From contig JAEXAI010000019.1 of the NCBI GenBank assembly GCA_023394615.1, forward strand, positions 1 through 64,000: 64,000 bases of DNA, given 5' to 3'. Every line of letters starts with the position of its first letter. Within the stretch, counting starts at the first letter, position 1. A program made the position numbers and the translations under genes. Below are positions 44,773 through 54,358 of the stretch, in pieces. This DNA comes from Actinomycetes bacterium. Its GTDB lineage: Bacteria; Actinomycetota; Coriobacteriia; Coriobacteriales; Eggerthellaceae. The notes beneath the pieces are model-generated. The model had not been told where the DNA came from. It saw only the letters and a list, made by a program, of their open reading frames with translations, and searched no databases.

Positions 44773-46737
44773 CTAGCGACGTCTAGCCGATGACATCCCC
44801 ACGCAGCAAACACTCAGCATCATGCAGACAATCATGGCGACGGGTAATGCGGTATCGTCTGATGTATTCACTAAAGTCGTGGCGGTTCCAGCAGATTGCG
44901 TGGCCGAGGCCGACTGAACCTGGGGCTGGGGCTTTGGTTGGGGTTCGGGGTCGGGCTGTGGTTCGGGCGCTACTGCCGTCCACTTGGCATACAGCGTGAT
45001 GTCAGCCGTCACCGGAGTCGCGAAGTCGTAGGCCACGGTGCATTTTGCATCCGTATACCAGCCTTCGAAGGTGTAGCCGGAATCCGTTGGATTATCGGGC
45101 TTGGTGGCTGCAAGCCCTCGGCCCACCACCTGGGCGGCCGGTGCCGCGCCGACGCCGTTCATGTTAAAACTCACGTTGTAGTCGATTAGCCAGCTATCCA
45201 ACAGGGCACTGAGCTCCGTCTGTTCGGCCGCTGTTAAGTCGGTCATGCGCACACCATGGTTCATCGTCGGCGCCACGTACCGATGGACGCTGGGATTGCT
45301 CACGTCGGGGATGCGCACGGCATACCAAGGATCGGTGCCGCCGTAGATCATCACCGAGTGCGTCGTGGTTGTCTGCGACCAGTCGATGAGTTCGTTATGC
45401 ATATCATCGGAGTAGTGCCATATGATGCGCTGCGCAGGTGTGAACATCATGGTTTCCATCAGGTTGGATTCCATATCGGAGGTGACCTTCAGCTCGTATT
45501 CGCTCTTCTTGACGGAAGGATCCTTGGCCTTCGCGTCCTGGTACGCCGCGTCCAGCGCTGTGCGCAGGTACGAGAAGTCGAAGTAGTAGTTTCCCATTTG
45601 CAACTCAGACTGAATATAATAGGGGAAATACGGGGTCTCGTTCGCATATGAGTCTAGAGGGCTTATTTGTTGGAGCAAAGCATACATATCTTTTAGTTTC
45701 TGGTCACCTTCTTCTTCCGCGAGTATCGTGCGTATTGAACTGAAATCCTGATAATACTGCCATTCACCCGTCGCGAATTCCAGAACCTGCACGTCGAAGA
45801 CGATATCGTCATCCACGTTGAAGGTGTATTCATTTTCTCGGGCCAGTTGACGATTGTTTTCCACGAAGGTGGTGCGGTGATTGATGCATTCCACTTGGAA
45901 CTGCGAGATCAGATCGCGACATTCCTGAGCTTGCTGCGCACTCATGCCGCTGTCGCCGATGGTTTCATATACATTCTGATAGAAACGGCGGTCCTGAGTG
46001 CCATCGCACAGAGGTGCGACATAGGACACGAATGCATCAGCATCGTTGGGGTACAAATAGGCTTGTACATTGGTCGTGTACCCGCCTTTGCTGGCACCGG
46101 TGAACACGCGCTTGCCGGAAAGGACCTGGCCGATTTTGCCGATAACGGCATGGAAGTCCTGTGCGGCGTTTTCCACGGTTAAATATTCCCAGAGGTTCGT
46201 CGAGGTGTTGGATAGGCCCGCAGGGGTGGATGCCCCGAAGAAGCGGTACTCGAACTCGATGAGGTTCGCGTTGTAGGTACGGCATATCTCGTTGCGATCG
46301 TCTATGCCCAGATAGCCCGGATAGACGATGTCGGGCAGGCAATAGCCACCCGTCTCGAAGACGTTGATATTGGTATCGCCTTGATAGCCCACCTCGACAC
46401 GCTGCTGGAAGGTGCCCAGTCCGGGGTTGTTCCAGTCGATGGGCTGCTCGATGGTGATCAGGTATTTCTCCTTGAAAGGCAGGGAGCCATCCGCCAGAGC
46501 AATCTGCTCTATCGGCGTGACACTGGTCACGCCATCGATGGCGGCCAGTCGCTGCTGCAATGAGCTTGCTTGAGTTTCCTCGGCGAATGCGACCGAAGGC
46601 TGCAGACCGGTCGTTTCAATGCTTTGGCCGACGGGTACGAGTCCAAAGGCGAGCAGTAACGAGAGTATTGTCGCCAGCAGTGCCCGGCTGGCTTTGGTAC
46701 CTATCCGGAGCTTGTGCGTTTTCAATGCATCGCCCAT
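44773..46737 (-). CDS. Secreted S37-family (PS-10 type) aminopeptidase with a surface anchor
   Basis: A protein of 654 residues. It has a signal peptide (LLATILSLLLAFGLVPVG) and a peptidase domain with the nucleophile in GASKGGYTT, the acid in GGTDPWYAV and the histidine in TMNHGVR. S37 enzymes are tripeptidyl aminopeptidases of actinobacteria. An InlB-type beta-repeat (YTFEGWYTDAKCTVAYDFAT) follows, then a Pro-Gln-Glu-rich linker and a membrane span ending SSARRR. The start at 46737 follows AAAGGGG. It probably trims peptides at the cell surface, perhaps after the S8 protease. A relic of a second copy lies at 8.5 kb. Confidence 0.88.
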   Translation of the reverse strand: MGDALKTHKLRIGTKASRALLATILSLLLAFGLVPVGQSIETTGLQPSVAFAEETQASSLQQRLAAIDGVTSVTPIEQIALADGSLPFKEKYLITIEQPIDWNNPGLGTFQQRVEVGYQGDTNINVFETGGYCLPDIVYPGYLGIDDRNEICRTYNANLIEFEYRFFGASTPAGLSNTSTNLWEYLTVENAAQDFHAVIGKIGQVLSGKRVFTGASKGGYTTNVQAYLYPNDADAFVSYVAPLCDGTQDRRFYQNVYETIGDSGMSAQQAQECRDLISQFQVECINHRTTFVENNRQLARENEYTFNVDDDIVFDVQVLEFATGEWQYYQDFSSIRTILAEEEGDQKLKDMYALLQQISPLDSYANETPYFPYYIQSELQMGNYYFDFSYLRTALDAAYQDAKAKDPSVKKSEYELKVTSDMESNLMETMMFTPAQRIIWHYSDDMHNELIDWSQTTTTHSVMIYGGTDPWYAVRIPDVSNPSVHRYVAPTMNHGVRMTDLTAAEQTELSALLDSWLIDYNVSFNMNGVGAAPAAQVVGRGLAATKPDNPTDSGYTFEGWYTDAKCTVAYDFATPVTADITLYAKWTAVAPEPQPDPEPQPKPQPQVQSASATQSAGTATTLVNTSDDTALPVAMIVCMMLSVCCVGMSSARRR

Positions 46738-46936
46738 AGCGTCCCCTTTGAATCGGCCCCACACCACTGCAAGATGGTTCGCATTATACCAAAGGCTCTA
46801 TTACTTGCGTGAGCCAGCCTTGACGCACCTCGAGCGGAAATGGGCGTTCGCCCATAGTCTTTCTTGTCGTATTCCCCTACGTTGAAACTGGTAAAGAAGC
46901 TGCTTGATGGCTACATTGGGGGAGGATGAGGCAACG

Positions 46937-47956
46937 ATGAGCGATAACGAGAAAGCAAGCGTCACGCCTGCAGCCACCGCAGATGCCGCGCCTGCGGTTG
47001 ACCCTCTGGCGGAACTGGAGCAATTGCGGCTCAAAGCAATCAGTAGTCAGAAAATCAGGAACGGGGTCTTTCTCGTCTGCGCTGTCGCGGTGATAGTGTG
47101 CGGCGTCGGGGTATTTCCCTACGGTATCGCATTGGGCATCGTGGTGGCCGCCACTGCCTCGCTTTTCGCCGTCGCGGTTTTCGCAGCTTCGGCGAAAAGT
47201 AACTTTGCGAAACGATTCAAGGAAGAAATCGTGGCCGCCACTATCAAGAGCTTAATACCCGATGCTCGCTATACCCCGAATCGCGGTATTTCCAAAGAGA
47301 CCATCGCCGATACGGGCATGATGAAAATGGGCAACGTTTTTGAGTCCGAAGACCTTGTGGAGGCAACGCTGAGCGGCGTGAGCTTCAAGCAATCTGACGT
47401 CACGATCATTCGCAGGACGCATGGTGGCGAGGATGGCAGCAATGAAGTGACTCTCTTCGGCGGCCGATGGATAGTCTTCGACGGTTTTAACAAGGAGTTC
47501 ACCGGAGACACGCTCGTTTTCGGAAAAGGGTTCGATACGGCCAAATCAGGCTCTTCGATTTTCAACGCCCAGCATAATCGGCGCCACAAGATTGAGCTCG
47601 AAGACGCAATGTTCAATGAGCGGTTCTCGGTGTATACCAACGATGATCATGAAGCGTATTACATCCTGACCCCGCAAGTGATGCGGTCCCTCTTGAAAAT
47701 CGATACCGCCCTGTCATCGCGAATCATCCTCTGCTTCGTCGCACATCAAGTGCATGTGGGCTTGAACAGGGAAGCCGATTCATTTGAGCCCAAGATGAAC
47801 GTCCCCATAGCCCAACAGGCGGCAAAATCGCCAGTCACCTATGATCTGCTGCTGGTGCGCGCCTTCATGGAGGCTCTGCAGATTGACCACAAGATATTCG
47901 ACACCTATGAACCCGCCAAGGGGAAAAGCGAACAAGAAAGCGGGAATCCAGCATGA
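46937..47956 (+). CDS. DUF3137 membrane protein
   Basis: A protein of 339 residues. A short acidic N-terminus is followed by two adjacent membrane spans (about 40-85) and a long soluble domain with GGRWIVFDGFNKEFTGDTLV, typical of DUF3137. This family is very often encoded with LemA, as here: the LemA start overlaps its stop (ATGA). GGGGAGG lies 11 bases before ATG 46937. An upstream start at 46904 is less likely. Function is unknown; an envelope role is inferred from location. Confidence 0.85.
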   Translation: MSDNEKASVTPAATADAAPAVDPLAELEQLRLKAISSQKIRNGVFLVCAVAVIVCGVGVFPYGIALGIVVAATASLFAVAVFAASAKSNFAKRFKEEIVAATIKSLIPDARYTPNRGISKETIADTGMMKMGNVFESEDLVEATLSGVSFKQSDVTIIRRTHGGEDGSNEVTLFGGRWIVFDGFNKEFTGDTLVFGKGFDTAKSGSSIFNAQHNRRHKIELEDAMFNERFSVYTNDDHEAYYILTPQVMRSLLKIDTALSSRIILCFVAHQVHVGLNREADSFEPKMNVPIAQQAAKSPVTYDLLLVRAFMEALQIDHKIFDTYEPAKGKSEQESGNPA

Positions 47957-48507
47957 TCGCCACCATCGTCTGCATCGTCGTCGCTATCGTCATTCTGGCG
48001 ATAATTATCTGGTGCATTGTGACAAGCAACACCTTCAATCGGATGCAGGTGAAAATCGATGAGGCGGAATCGGACATCGATGTTGCCCTGCAAAAACGCC
48101 ATGACGTGCTGGTGAAGATGCTCGATGTGGTTAGCGGATACGCCAAACACGAGGTCAACACGTTCTCGAAGGTGGTCGAACTGCGCAGTGGCATGACCTT
48201 GCCGCAGAAGCAAGAGGTCCAGGAGCAGCAGACGGCTACGCTCGATAGAATCAACCTTCTGGCCGAGCAGTATCCGCAACTGCGCTCCAGCGAGAACTAC
48301 CAGATGCTCCAAGGCTCTATCAACAATGTGGAAGAGCATCTGCAGGCAGCTCGCCGCCTGTTCAATGGCAATGTTTCACGATTCAACCAAAAGCTGGTCA
48401 CATTCCCTGCGAGCATCATCGGCAAGAACATCAAGCATCTTTGCCCGCGCGGGTTTTTCGCGGCAGACGAGAATGCGCGCGCTGACGTGAAAACGCGCCT
48501 GCCGTAA
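47953..48507 (+). CDS. LemA family protein
   Basis: A protein of 184 residues with one N-terminal membrane anchor (IVCIVVAIVILAIIIWCIV) and the LemA domain: NRMQVKIDEAESDIDVALQK, RHDVLVKMLDVV, ENYQMLQGSINNVEEHLQAA then RRLFNGNVSRFN. It overlaps the DUF3137 gene by 4 bases, indicating translational coupling. LemA proteins are coiled-coil-like membrane proteins of unclear function. Confidence 0.93.
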   Translation: MIATIVCIVVAIVILAIIIWCIVTSNTFNRMQVKIDEAESDIDVALQKRHDVLVKMLDVVSGYAKHEVNTFSKVVELRSGMTLPQKQEVQEQQTATLDRINLLAEQYPQLRSSENYQMLQGSINNVEEHLQAARRLFNGNVSRFNQKLVTFPASIIGKNIKHLCPRGFFAADENARADVKTRLP

Positions 48508-48790
48508 CGAGCGTCCGGCTCAGAGCCATGACGGCGAGACCGAGTGCAAGCAGCGCGATTCCTGCCCATATCGGAAAGACGTTGCCGTCACCGGTTGCAA
48601 CCAGTGTTTTCGTGGTTGGGGTTGTTTCGGCGGTGGTGGAAAGGGGAGTAGGTGCTGCTGTTTTCTGATAAGTCACGGCATACACGCCAGCCTGCTTGGC
48701 TCGCACCGAGAACAAAAATGCGGTGCTTCCCAGCGCGACTCCATCGGCGGTCGCTTTCTGTGAAATCTGATTCATTTGATCTGCGTTTTC
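48431..48790 (-). pseudogene. C-terminal tail of a surface protein
   Basis: The frame contains VRAKQAGVYAVTYQKTAAPT, a Thr/Pro-rich spacer, LVATGDGNVFPIW, a hydrophobic span and basic residues, the anchor layout seen in the surface proteins of this window. No signal peptide or long ectodomain is attached, and its 3' end overlaps the end of lemA on the other strand. Probably a relic. Confidence 0.45.
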
Positions 48791-48803
48791 CGAAATGAGC
48801 GGG

Positions 48804-49185
48804 TCACAGCATATCGATAAGGTCATAATCCTGCGGCTCCCATGTTTCCATCTGCGCACGCGTGGCAAGCACGACAACAGCGGAATACGAGCTGCCGGAA
48901 ACATCAATCTGCTTTTGCCGCTTCGTGACGAGCCCGCGCAGGAGCATGCGGCCCGATTCGGTAGGCTTGGCGGAGGAGGGGAGGAAGTTGATATGGCTAC
49001 CTTTACAGAGCAGCCTCTGCCAGAGTTGACCCTCTACGATTGCCACATCGTAGGAGCAGAATGCGTCTTCATCAAAGTCGGCATATGCTGCAATATCATG
49101 TTCGAACCGGTTAAAAGGCGGTATTCCTCGCAGTTCCGTTTCAAGAGCGGAGCTAATCCCAAACAGCCCAATGTGAAGGGTTCTC
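48804..49185 (-). other. Unidentified coding fragment
   Basis: The minus-strand frame reads FGISSALETELRGIPPFNRF, DEDAFCSYDVAIVEGQLWQR, SHINFLPSSAKPTESGRMLL and ends DLIDML with TGA at 48804-48806. A GTG at 49046 could start an 80-residue product, but the better sequence extends upstream without a start codon. It is protein-like, with no family recognised. Probably a truncated gene. Confidence 0.4.
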
Positions 49186-49457
49186 TATACATGGGTATCA
49201 CATCCTCCGCCGCTTTTAGGAAGTACCTGTATGCCGCATAGTATACAAGTATCCGACACATCCGCCATAGACATGATGTCGTTTCGTGTTCATTTCCTGT
49301 CGTCGCCAAAGAGCGGTATCATAAGCACGATTGAAGCACATCTGTTCTACGCGAGGGAAGATGCAGCGGCTTCCAGTGGAAACACTGGCTTGCGTCTAAG
49401 TTCGACACCCCCTGTGCCAATAGATATGACATTCTCGGTTTCATAGAAAGGTTGACC

Positions 49458-51197
49458 ATGCTGCGCCGAGCTGACCTTCTCCAAAAGGCGTTTCGTGCCT
49501 ATTTGGCCCCTATGATTATCTTGAGCATCGGGTCTTCCATGAGCGAGTTCCTCGATGGTATCGTCGTGAGCGCGCTAATTGACAACACCGCATTGGCCAT
49601 AGTCAACCTAGGGATGCCGGTTCTGCTTCTGTCGGCTGCTGTGGCGTTGCTTATGGGTCAGGGCGGAAGCTCGCTTTATGCGCGCTTCATCGGCGAGCGC
49701 GAGCCGGAGCGCAGCGACGCAGTGCTGTCGCAGGCGCTTCTGGTGATGGTTGTCTGCGGAGGCGTTCTCACCGGAGTCTGCTACGCCTTCTCAGGGCAGA
49801 TTGCCCGGTTGCTTACGAACGACGAGCTCCTCTTGATCCAGCTCGAGCCCTATGTCAAGGTGCTCTCGCTTTCCTCGCTTGCCTACCTGTCCACCTTGGG
49901 GATGAATTACTTCGTCATAGCCGCGGGGTACCCCAAGCAAGCTACGGTCATCATGATTGTGGCGAACGTCGTGAACATCACGATGGACTTTGTTTATATC
50001 CTCGTGTTCGGCATGGGCGTCGAGGGTGCGGCGTGGGCCACGCTCACCGGGTTTACCGTCGCAGCAGTGATAACCGCCGTGTTCTTCCAGAGACATGACA
50101 TGCGGATTTTGGGAAACCTGTCCCTGATAGGCCATGAGAAGCATTTCGTTCGAATCGTCAAAATCGGAGTTCCGTCTGCCTTGGGGCAGATTGGTTTTGC
50201 CGCCAAGCTGATTGTCCTGAACCTGCTTGCCAACTACTATGCGGGGTCGGATGGCGTCGTCGTGTTCGCGCTCTGCTTCCAGACCATCTCGCTTGTTAGC
50301 TGCATGCTCGTCGGTATCGTCAGCTGTGTGCAGCCCATCGCCTCCACCTTGTTCGGCGAACGCGACTTCGAGGGCCTGCGCATTGTGATGCGCTCGGCTT
50401 CGAAATACCTCGCCGTCTCCATGCTCGCGTTCTTCTTCCTCTGCGAGCTTTTTCCCGTCGTGCTGACCTCGCTCTACAGCATCGTCGATCCTGCCCTGAT
50501 GACGATGTCGTTTCACGCGATTCGGATATTCAGCTTTGTGCATTTGCTGAGAACCTTCGTCGTGCTGTTTATGCAGTACTATTCGGTGACAGACCACGAG
50601 GATGTGGGTGTGGCCCTGAGCACCGAGGACTCGTTCGGTGTGCTGCTGGTGGCCCCGTTGCTCTGCCTCGTGTTCGGCATCGACGGCATCTGGCTTTCGT
50701 TTCCCTTGGTCGGCGCCATCGGCTGTCTCATGATTCTGGGCGGGGCTCTTCGCACCAATCGGCGAAACTCACATCATGAGAAGGGAATCCTGATGCTGCC
50801 CGAGGGAAACGCCGGTTTTGTCCTAGACATCACCATCGAGATGTCCGATGCCGATGCCGCCAGCCTCTCCCAGCAGGTGATCGACTTCGCGCGGAGACAA
50901 GGCTGCCGCGCGGACCAGGCAAACATCCTAGGCGTGCTGGCCGAGGAGATGACAGAATACACCCTCGAGCATGCGGAGAAGGACACGCTCATAGACGTGC
51001 TGGTCCGCATAGAGGACGAGCGCATCACCATGTGCTTCAGGAGCAGTGGTGCTCCTCTGTCCGCGCTCAATGCCATCGAGAACCCGGATGCGTCTTTGGT
51101 GTTTACTAGCGGCCAGATGCTCCACCGCCTTGCAAGCGAGCTGGAGTACAAGCGAATCCTCGGCCTGAACTCCACCTTGATTGCACTTAACCGCTAG
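49458..51197 (+). CDS. MATE-type transporter fused to a C-terminal HATPase-like domain
   Basis: A protein of 579 residues. Residues 1 to about 440 form a MATE/MOP transporter of 12 spans (LAPMIILSIGSSMSEFLDGI, MGQGGSSLYARFIGERE, NVVNITMDFVYILVFGMGVE). After a short linker, residues about 455-579 resemble an anti-sigma-factor/HATPase_c_2 fold (FVLDITIEMSDADAASLSQQ, NILGVLAEEMTEYTLEHAEK). The N-box-like NILGVLAEEMTEYTLE lacks a clear Asn. A regulatory ATP/ligand sensor is possible. GAAAGG precedes the ATG. Substrate is unknown. Confidence 0.85.
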   Translation: MLRRADLLQKAFRAYLAPMIILSIGSSMSEFLDGIVVSALIDNTALAIVNLGMPVLLLSAAVALLMGQGGSSLYARFIGEREPERSDAVLSQALLVMVVCGGVLTGVCYAFSGQIARLLTNDELLLIQLEPYVKVLSLSSLAYLSTLGMNYFVIAAGYPKQATVIMIVANVVNITMDFVYILVFGMGVEGAAWATLTGFTVAAVITAVFFQRHDMRILGNLSLIGHEKHFVRIVKIGVPSALGQIGFAAKLIVLNLLANYYAGSDGVVVFALCFQTISLVSCMLVGIVSCVQPIASTLFGERDFEGLRIVMRSASKYLAVSMLAFFFLCELFPVVLTSLYSIVDPALMTMSFHAIRIFSFVHLLRTFVVLFMQYYSVTDHEDVGVALSTEDSFGVLLVAPLLCLVFGIDGIWLSFPLVGAIGCLMILGGALRTNRRNSHHEKGILMLPEGNAGFVLDITIEMSDADAASLSQQVIDFARRQGCRADQANILGVLAEEMTEYTLEHAEKDTLIDVLVRIEDERITMCFRSSGAPLSALNAIENPDASLVFTSGQMLHRLASELEYKRILGLNSTLIALNR

Positions 51198-51277
51198 CTG
51201 GTCAGGCGTTCCATGGCGGGCCCACGCACGTGGAAAGCCCTTTATATCCGAAGACATCAAGCTCTAGGTTGGCTCCT

Positions 51278-52259
51278 TCAGGATATCGTGTCGACCATCG
51301 ACTTCAGCTCATCGAAGTGGTCAGCGCCTATCTCTCGTGGGAAACAACCGTATTTTCTGCAGAGCGTCGCCGCGCAGCCTGTGGCCACGCCATGTTCTGC
51401 GCCGTTGGCCATCATCTTGATACTCGAGCTCACCACACGAGAGACGCTGATGTGCTTTCCCGCCATCATGAGGTTGGGAACGTTTTTCGAATACAGGCAG
51501 CGGAATGGAATGGAGTAGGGCTTCTGATCGCGCACATCCCAAACCCACTTCTTCAGACGGAAATCGTATTGCTCATCGCCAGGATAGTGAAGGCAGAATG
51601 CCCCATCGTTTCGGACGATGGCATCGCTGAATTCCGTATGATCGCGCACGAGCTCCTCGTTTCCAGGGGCATCCATGTCAAGGTACTGGCCGTATTCCCA
51701 GTAATGGGTGCCGGGGAAGATGTGGATGACCTCCTCAGGCGGGAACATATGGTCGCGCTTTATCCCCTGCACCATCTTCGCACCTGCTTTGAGCTGCGCG
51801 ACCTTCGTGGCCACGGCGTTCTCGGGCCCGCCTATGCAGGGACCGGGCTGGTTATCCTTGGCAAGAGCCGCCCGTCCGGATGCATCGATGAACACCTCTC
51901 CCCTGAAGGTTGTCTCGATTGACGTGCGAGCATTGCGAGATGTGACGGAGACGATTCTCCCATCTCTCTTGTCTGCTGCGAATACGTGCTCATCGAGGAG
52001 AAGCGTGATGCTCGGCTCGGCTTCCACGAGCGTCGGGCACCCAGTCCTTCGCGCGCACCCACACGGCATAGGAGCCTGCTGCTGGGATGTCAATCGAGGT
52101 TCTTGTATCGCTCACCGGCACACCTAGGCCATGTGCGAGCAGATAGGAGGAACCCATCTGTTCTGTGAACTGCGAGTCAATCGACCAACCGCCATAGCTT
52201 TCAAATGATTCGGTCTCGACGAGGATTCCATTGCCCACCCATTTCGTTTGTTCATCCAT
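51278..52259 (-). pseudogene. Large FAD-dependent oxidoreductase (FAD_oxidored type) with internal deletion and frameshift
   Basis: The 5' part (start 52259, good GAAGAGG site) encodes a golvesin/CBM-like segment: ESFESYGGWSIDSQFTEQMG ... SYAVWVRAKDWVP. Near 52030 it shifts frame into FAD-oxidoreductase sequence (VTSRNARTSIETTFRGEVFI DASG), with later RCLYSKNVPNLMMAGKHISV SRVVSSSIKMMANG, the family's C-terminal motif. The N-terminal FAD-binding GxGxxG region is missing. Full-length relatives are about 600-900 residues. It diverges from an Rrf2 regulator. Confidence 0.72.
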
Positions 52260-52290
52260 GATAATCACCTCTTCGTCAGCGTTGCATATG

Positions 52291-52355
52291 TTTGTAACCA
52301 TTAATGATACAATATATCTATGCTATCATCGGTTTGCAACTATAAAAGTTACAAA
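52291..52355. promoter_or_regulatory. Two palindromic sites between the FAD oxidoreductase and rrf2 genes
   Basis: TTTGTAACCATTAATGATAC (52291 on) and TTTGCAACTATAAAAGTTAC then AAA (52333-52355) share TTTGNAAC...GTTNCAAA-like arms, with their starts 42 bases apart (four helical turns). Likely operators of the adjacent Rrf2-type regulator. Confidence 0.5.
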
Positions 52356-52406
52356 TGTCGAATGCGTCAGATGATTTCAAAATGAGGGCTGAAAAGGAGA
52401 TGCTCT

Positions 52407-52937
52407 ATGAAAGGCGAATCACGGGTCGAGGTGAGCGTTCTCATTCTGTTACTCGCGGAGTTCTATCCTGAGATCAACGTGAACAGCGAGCTGATCGGGG
52501 CTTCCGCTGGTTGCAGTCCCGTCGTCGTCCGCCGTCTCTATTCGAACCTGAAGACGGCAGGATTGATAGATACGAAGCCCGGTGCGTATGGCCTCCATTT
52601 GGGTCGTGATGCGAAAGAGATCTCACTCTGGGATATCTGCGCCGCCGTTAAGCCCATGGATGCCGCCGACATCTTCGGTATCGAGCACCCTCTCTCGGGC
52701 ACCTGTCCAATAAGCGGGGGACTCTACGATGTTCTCAGCGAGTATCTCGATGATTCGATTTCGGCGATGCGCAGCAAGCTCGAGGCCGTCTCGCTGTTTG
52801 ACATAGCCTGGAGGTTGCCCGACACCTACAACGTACCCGTAGACGAGAAACTCGCGAAGATACGTTCGGCGCTTCACGAAGCTGAGAAGCAGTTCGGCAC
52901 ATCGGGTGAGAACCTTCAGAGGGGCGATCTGCGCTAG
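52407..52937 (+). CDS. Rrf2-family transcriptional regulator
   Basis: A protein of 176 residues. The N-terminal winged helix contains NSELIGASAGCSPVVVRRLY then SNLKTAGLIDTKPGAYGLHL, the Rrf2 pattern. A Cys in GTCPISG lies where Rrf2 proteins place a cluster-ligand Cys, but the usual three-Cys set is absent, so iron-sulfur sensing is doubtful. AAAAGGAG lies upstream. It diverges from the broken FAD oxidoreductase, its presumed former target. Confidence 0.85.
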   Translation: MKGESRVEVSVLILLLAEFYPEINVNSELIGASAGCSPVVVRRLYSNLKTAGLIDTKPGAYGLHLGRDAKEISLWDICAAVKPMDAADIFGIEHPLSGTCPISGGLYDVLSEYLDDSISAMRSKLEAVSLFDIAWRLPDTYNVPVDEKLAKIRSALHEAEKQFGTSGENLQRGDLR

Positions 52938-53030
52938 CCACGCCTGGCGCCGTTGCGGTGCTTGGTTGTGCTGCTTAATCATCGAGATCTTTCAAATGAT
53001 ACTAACAGGACAATTGAAGCGACTGCGCCT

Positions 53031-53220
53031 CTAGTGGTTCCTAAAGGAGAGAAGGTCTGCCCCAAGCTTCACCATCTCCCGGTTCAGGCTGCGCTGCGGC
53101 ATGTAGATGATGTTCTCGGGGTGGTCACGTCCCCGTATTGTATTGACGAGCTGACACCGACGGAGGTATGGCGGTGTGCCGATATCGGCAAAGTTACTCT
53201 CATTAATAGAAATACAAATT
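53031..53220 (-). other. Possible coding remnant
   Basis: The minus frame reads NESNFADIGTPPYLRRCQLV, NTIRGRDHPENIIYMPQRSL and ends GADLLSFRNH with TAG at 53031-53033. It has protein-like character, no start codon and no recognised family. The remainder of 52938-53275 is otherwise empty. Confidence 0.3.
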
Positions 53221-53275
53221 GATGTTTGTTGCCGATAATATGCTATAGTGAGCGGAAGCTAAAGGAGGATTCGGC

Positions 53276-54166
53276 ATGAATTATCTCTCTGTTGCGGATA
53301 CGGCAAAAAAGTGGGAACTGTCTGAGAGAAGCGTGCGCAATTACTGCGCCCAGAACAGAATACCTGGCGCGTTTCTCACAGGTAAGACATGGAATGTCCC
53401 CGAAGACGCCGAGAAGCCGGAGCGCAGCAACAGACGCGCCGACGTGTCGGAAACGCTGCTCGACATTCTCCGTACGGAGCAGGCGGCAAAGACCTCCGGC
53501 GGCATCTACCACAAGCTGCAGATTGAGCTGACCTATAACTCTAACCATATCGAGGGTAGCTGCCTGACACATGACCAGACGCGCGATATCTTCGAGACGA
53601 ACGCCATCGGCGCGACGGACGGCACTATGAACGTGGACGACATTGTCGAGACGGCAAACCACTTCAAGTGCATCGACATGATCATCACGCAGGCAAAGCA
53701 CCAGCTTTCAGAGAAATTCATCAAGGAACTTCACCGGACGCTGAAAAGCGGCACAAGCGATTCACGCCTCGACTGGTTTGCCGTGGGCGATTACAAGCGG
53801 ATGCCGAACGAGGTGGGCGGCAGGGAAACTACCCAGCCGGAACAGGTCGCGGACGAGATCAAGAAGTTGCTTGCCGAATACAACGCGGAGAAGGACAAAA
53901 CGCTGGAAGCGATTATCGGCTTCCACGTTCGCTTCGAGAACATCCACCCGTTTCAGGATGGCAACGGCCGTGTCGGACGGCTCATCATGTTCAAGGAGTG
54001 CCTGAGAGCCGGCGTCGTACCGTTCATCATTGGCGATGATATGAAGCTGTTTTACTATCGCGGTCTGCAAGAATGGAGCGGCGAAAAGGACTATCTGACC
54101 GACACCTGCCTTGCGGCGCAGGATGAGTTCAAGAAGTATCTGGACTACTTCAGGATTGGATACTAA
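53276..54166 (+). CDS. Fic family protein with N-terminal HTH
   Basis: A protein of 296 residues. An excisionase-like HTH (residues 1-45, SVADTAKKWELSERSVRNYC) precedes the Fic domain. The active-site loop is HVRFENIHPFQDGNGRVGRL, matching HPFxDGNGRxGR, so AMP (or other nucleotide) transfer is plausible. An inhibitory-helix motif NSNHIEGS (S/TxxxE-G) lies before the Fic core, which would make it self-inhibited in cis. AAAGGAGG precedes the ATG. Many such proteins act as regulators or toxins. It is followed by a strong hairpin. Confidence 0.9.
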   Translation: MNYLSVADTAKKWELSERSVRNYCAQNRIPGAFLTGKTWNVPEDAEKPERSNRRADVSETLLDILRTEQAAKTSGGIYHKLQIELTYNSNHIEGSCLTHDQTRDIFETNAIGATDGTMNVDDIVETANHFKCIDMIITQAKHQLSEKFIKELHRTLKSGTSDSRLDWFAVGDYKRMPNEVGGRETTQPEQVADEIKKLLAEYNAEKDKTLEAIIGFHVRFENIHPFQDGNGRVGRLIMFKECLRAGVVPFIIGDDMKLFYYRGLQEWSGEKDYLTDTCLAAQDEFKKYLDYFRIGY

Positions 54167-54225
54167 GGGAGTGCGGACAAAAAGTTGAACCAGCATCGCC
54201 GATCCAGCTTTTTGTCCGCACTCCC
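54167..54225 (+). terminator. Strong 18-bp hairpin directly after fic
   Basis: GGGAGTGCGGACAAAAAG (54167-54184) pairs perfectly with its complement at 54208-54225 and begins one base after the fic stop codon. No T-run follows, so termination efficiency is uncertain. Confidence 0.6.
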
Positions 54226-54358
54226 CTCCCGTCGAATTATCTAATCTGCGGTTAAGGGCTGAAAACGCGTTAAAGAATTTGCTGCGCTACACCAAACCTG
54301 CACTAACTTTGGCAATCAACTTAGGGAGTATACGATTGGCAAATATCCTCTTAATTCT

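Noticed and set aside
49791..50597. 268-codon minus-strand frame inside the MATE gene
   Set aside because: His/Asp/Gln-rich antisense frame of a clear transporter gene.
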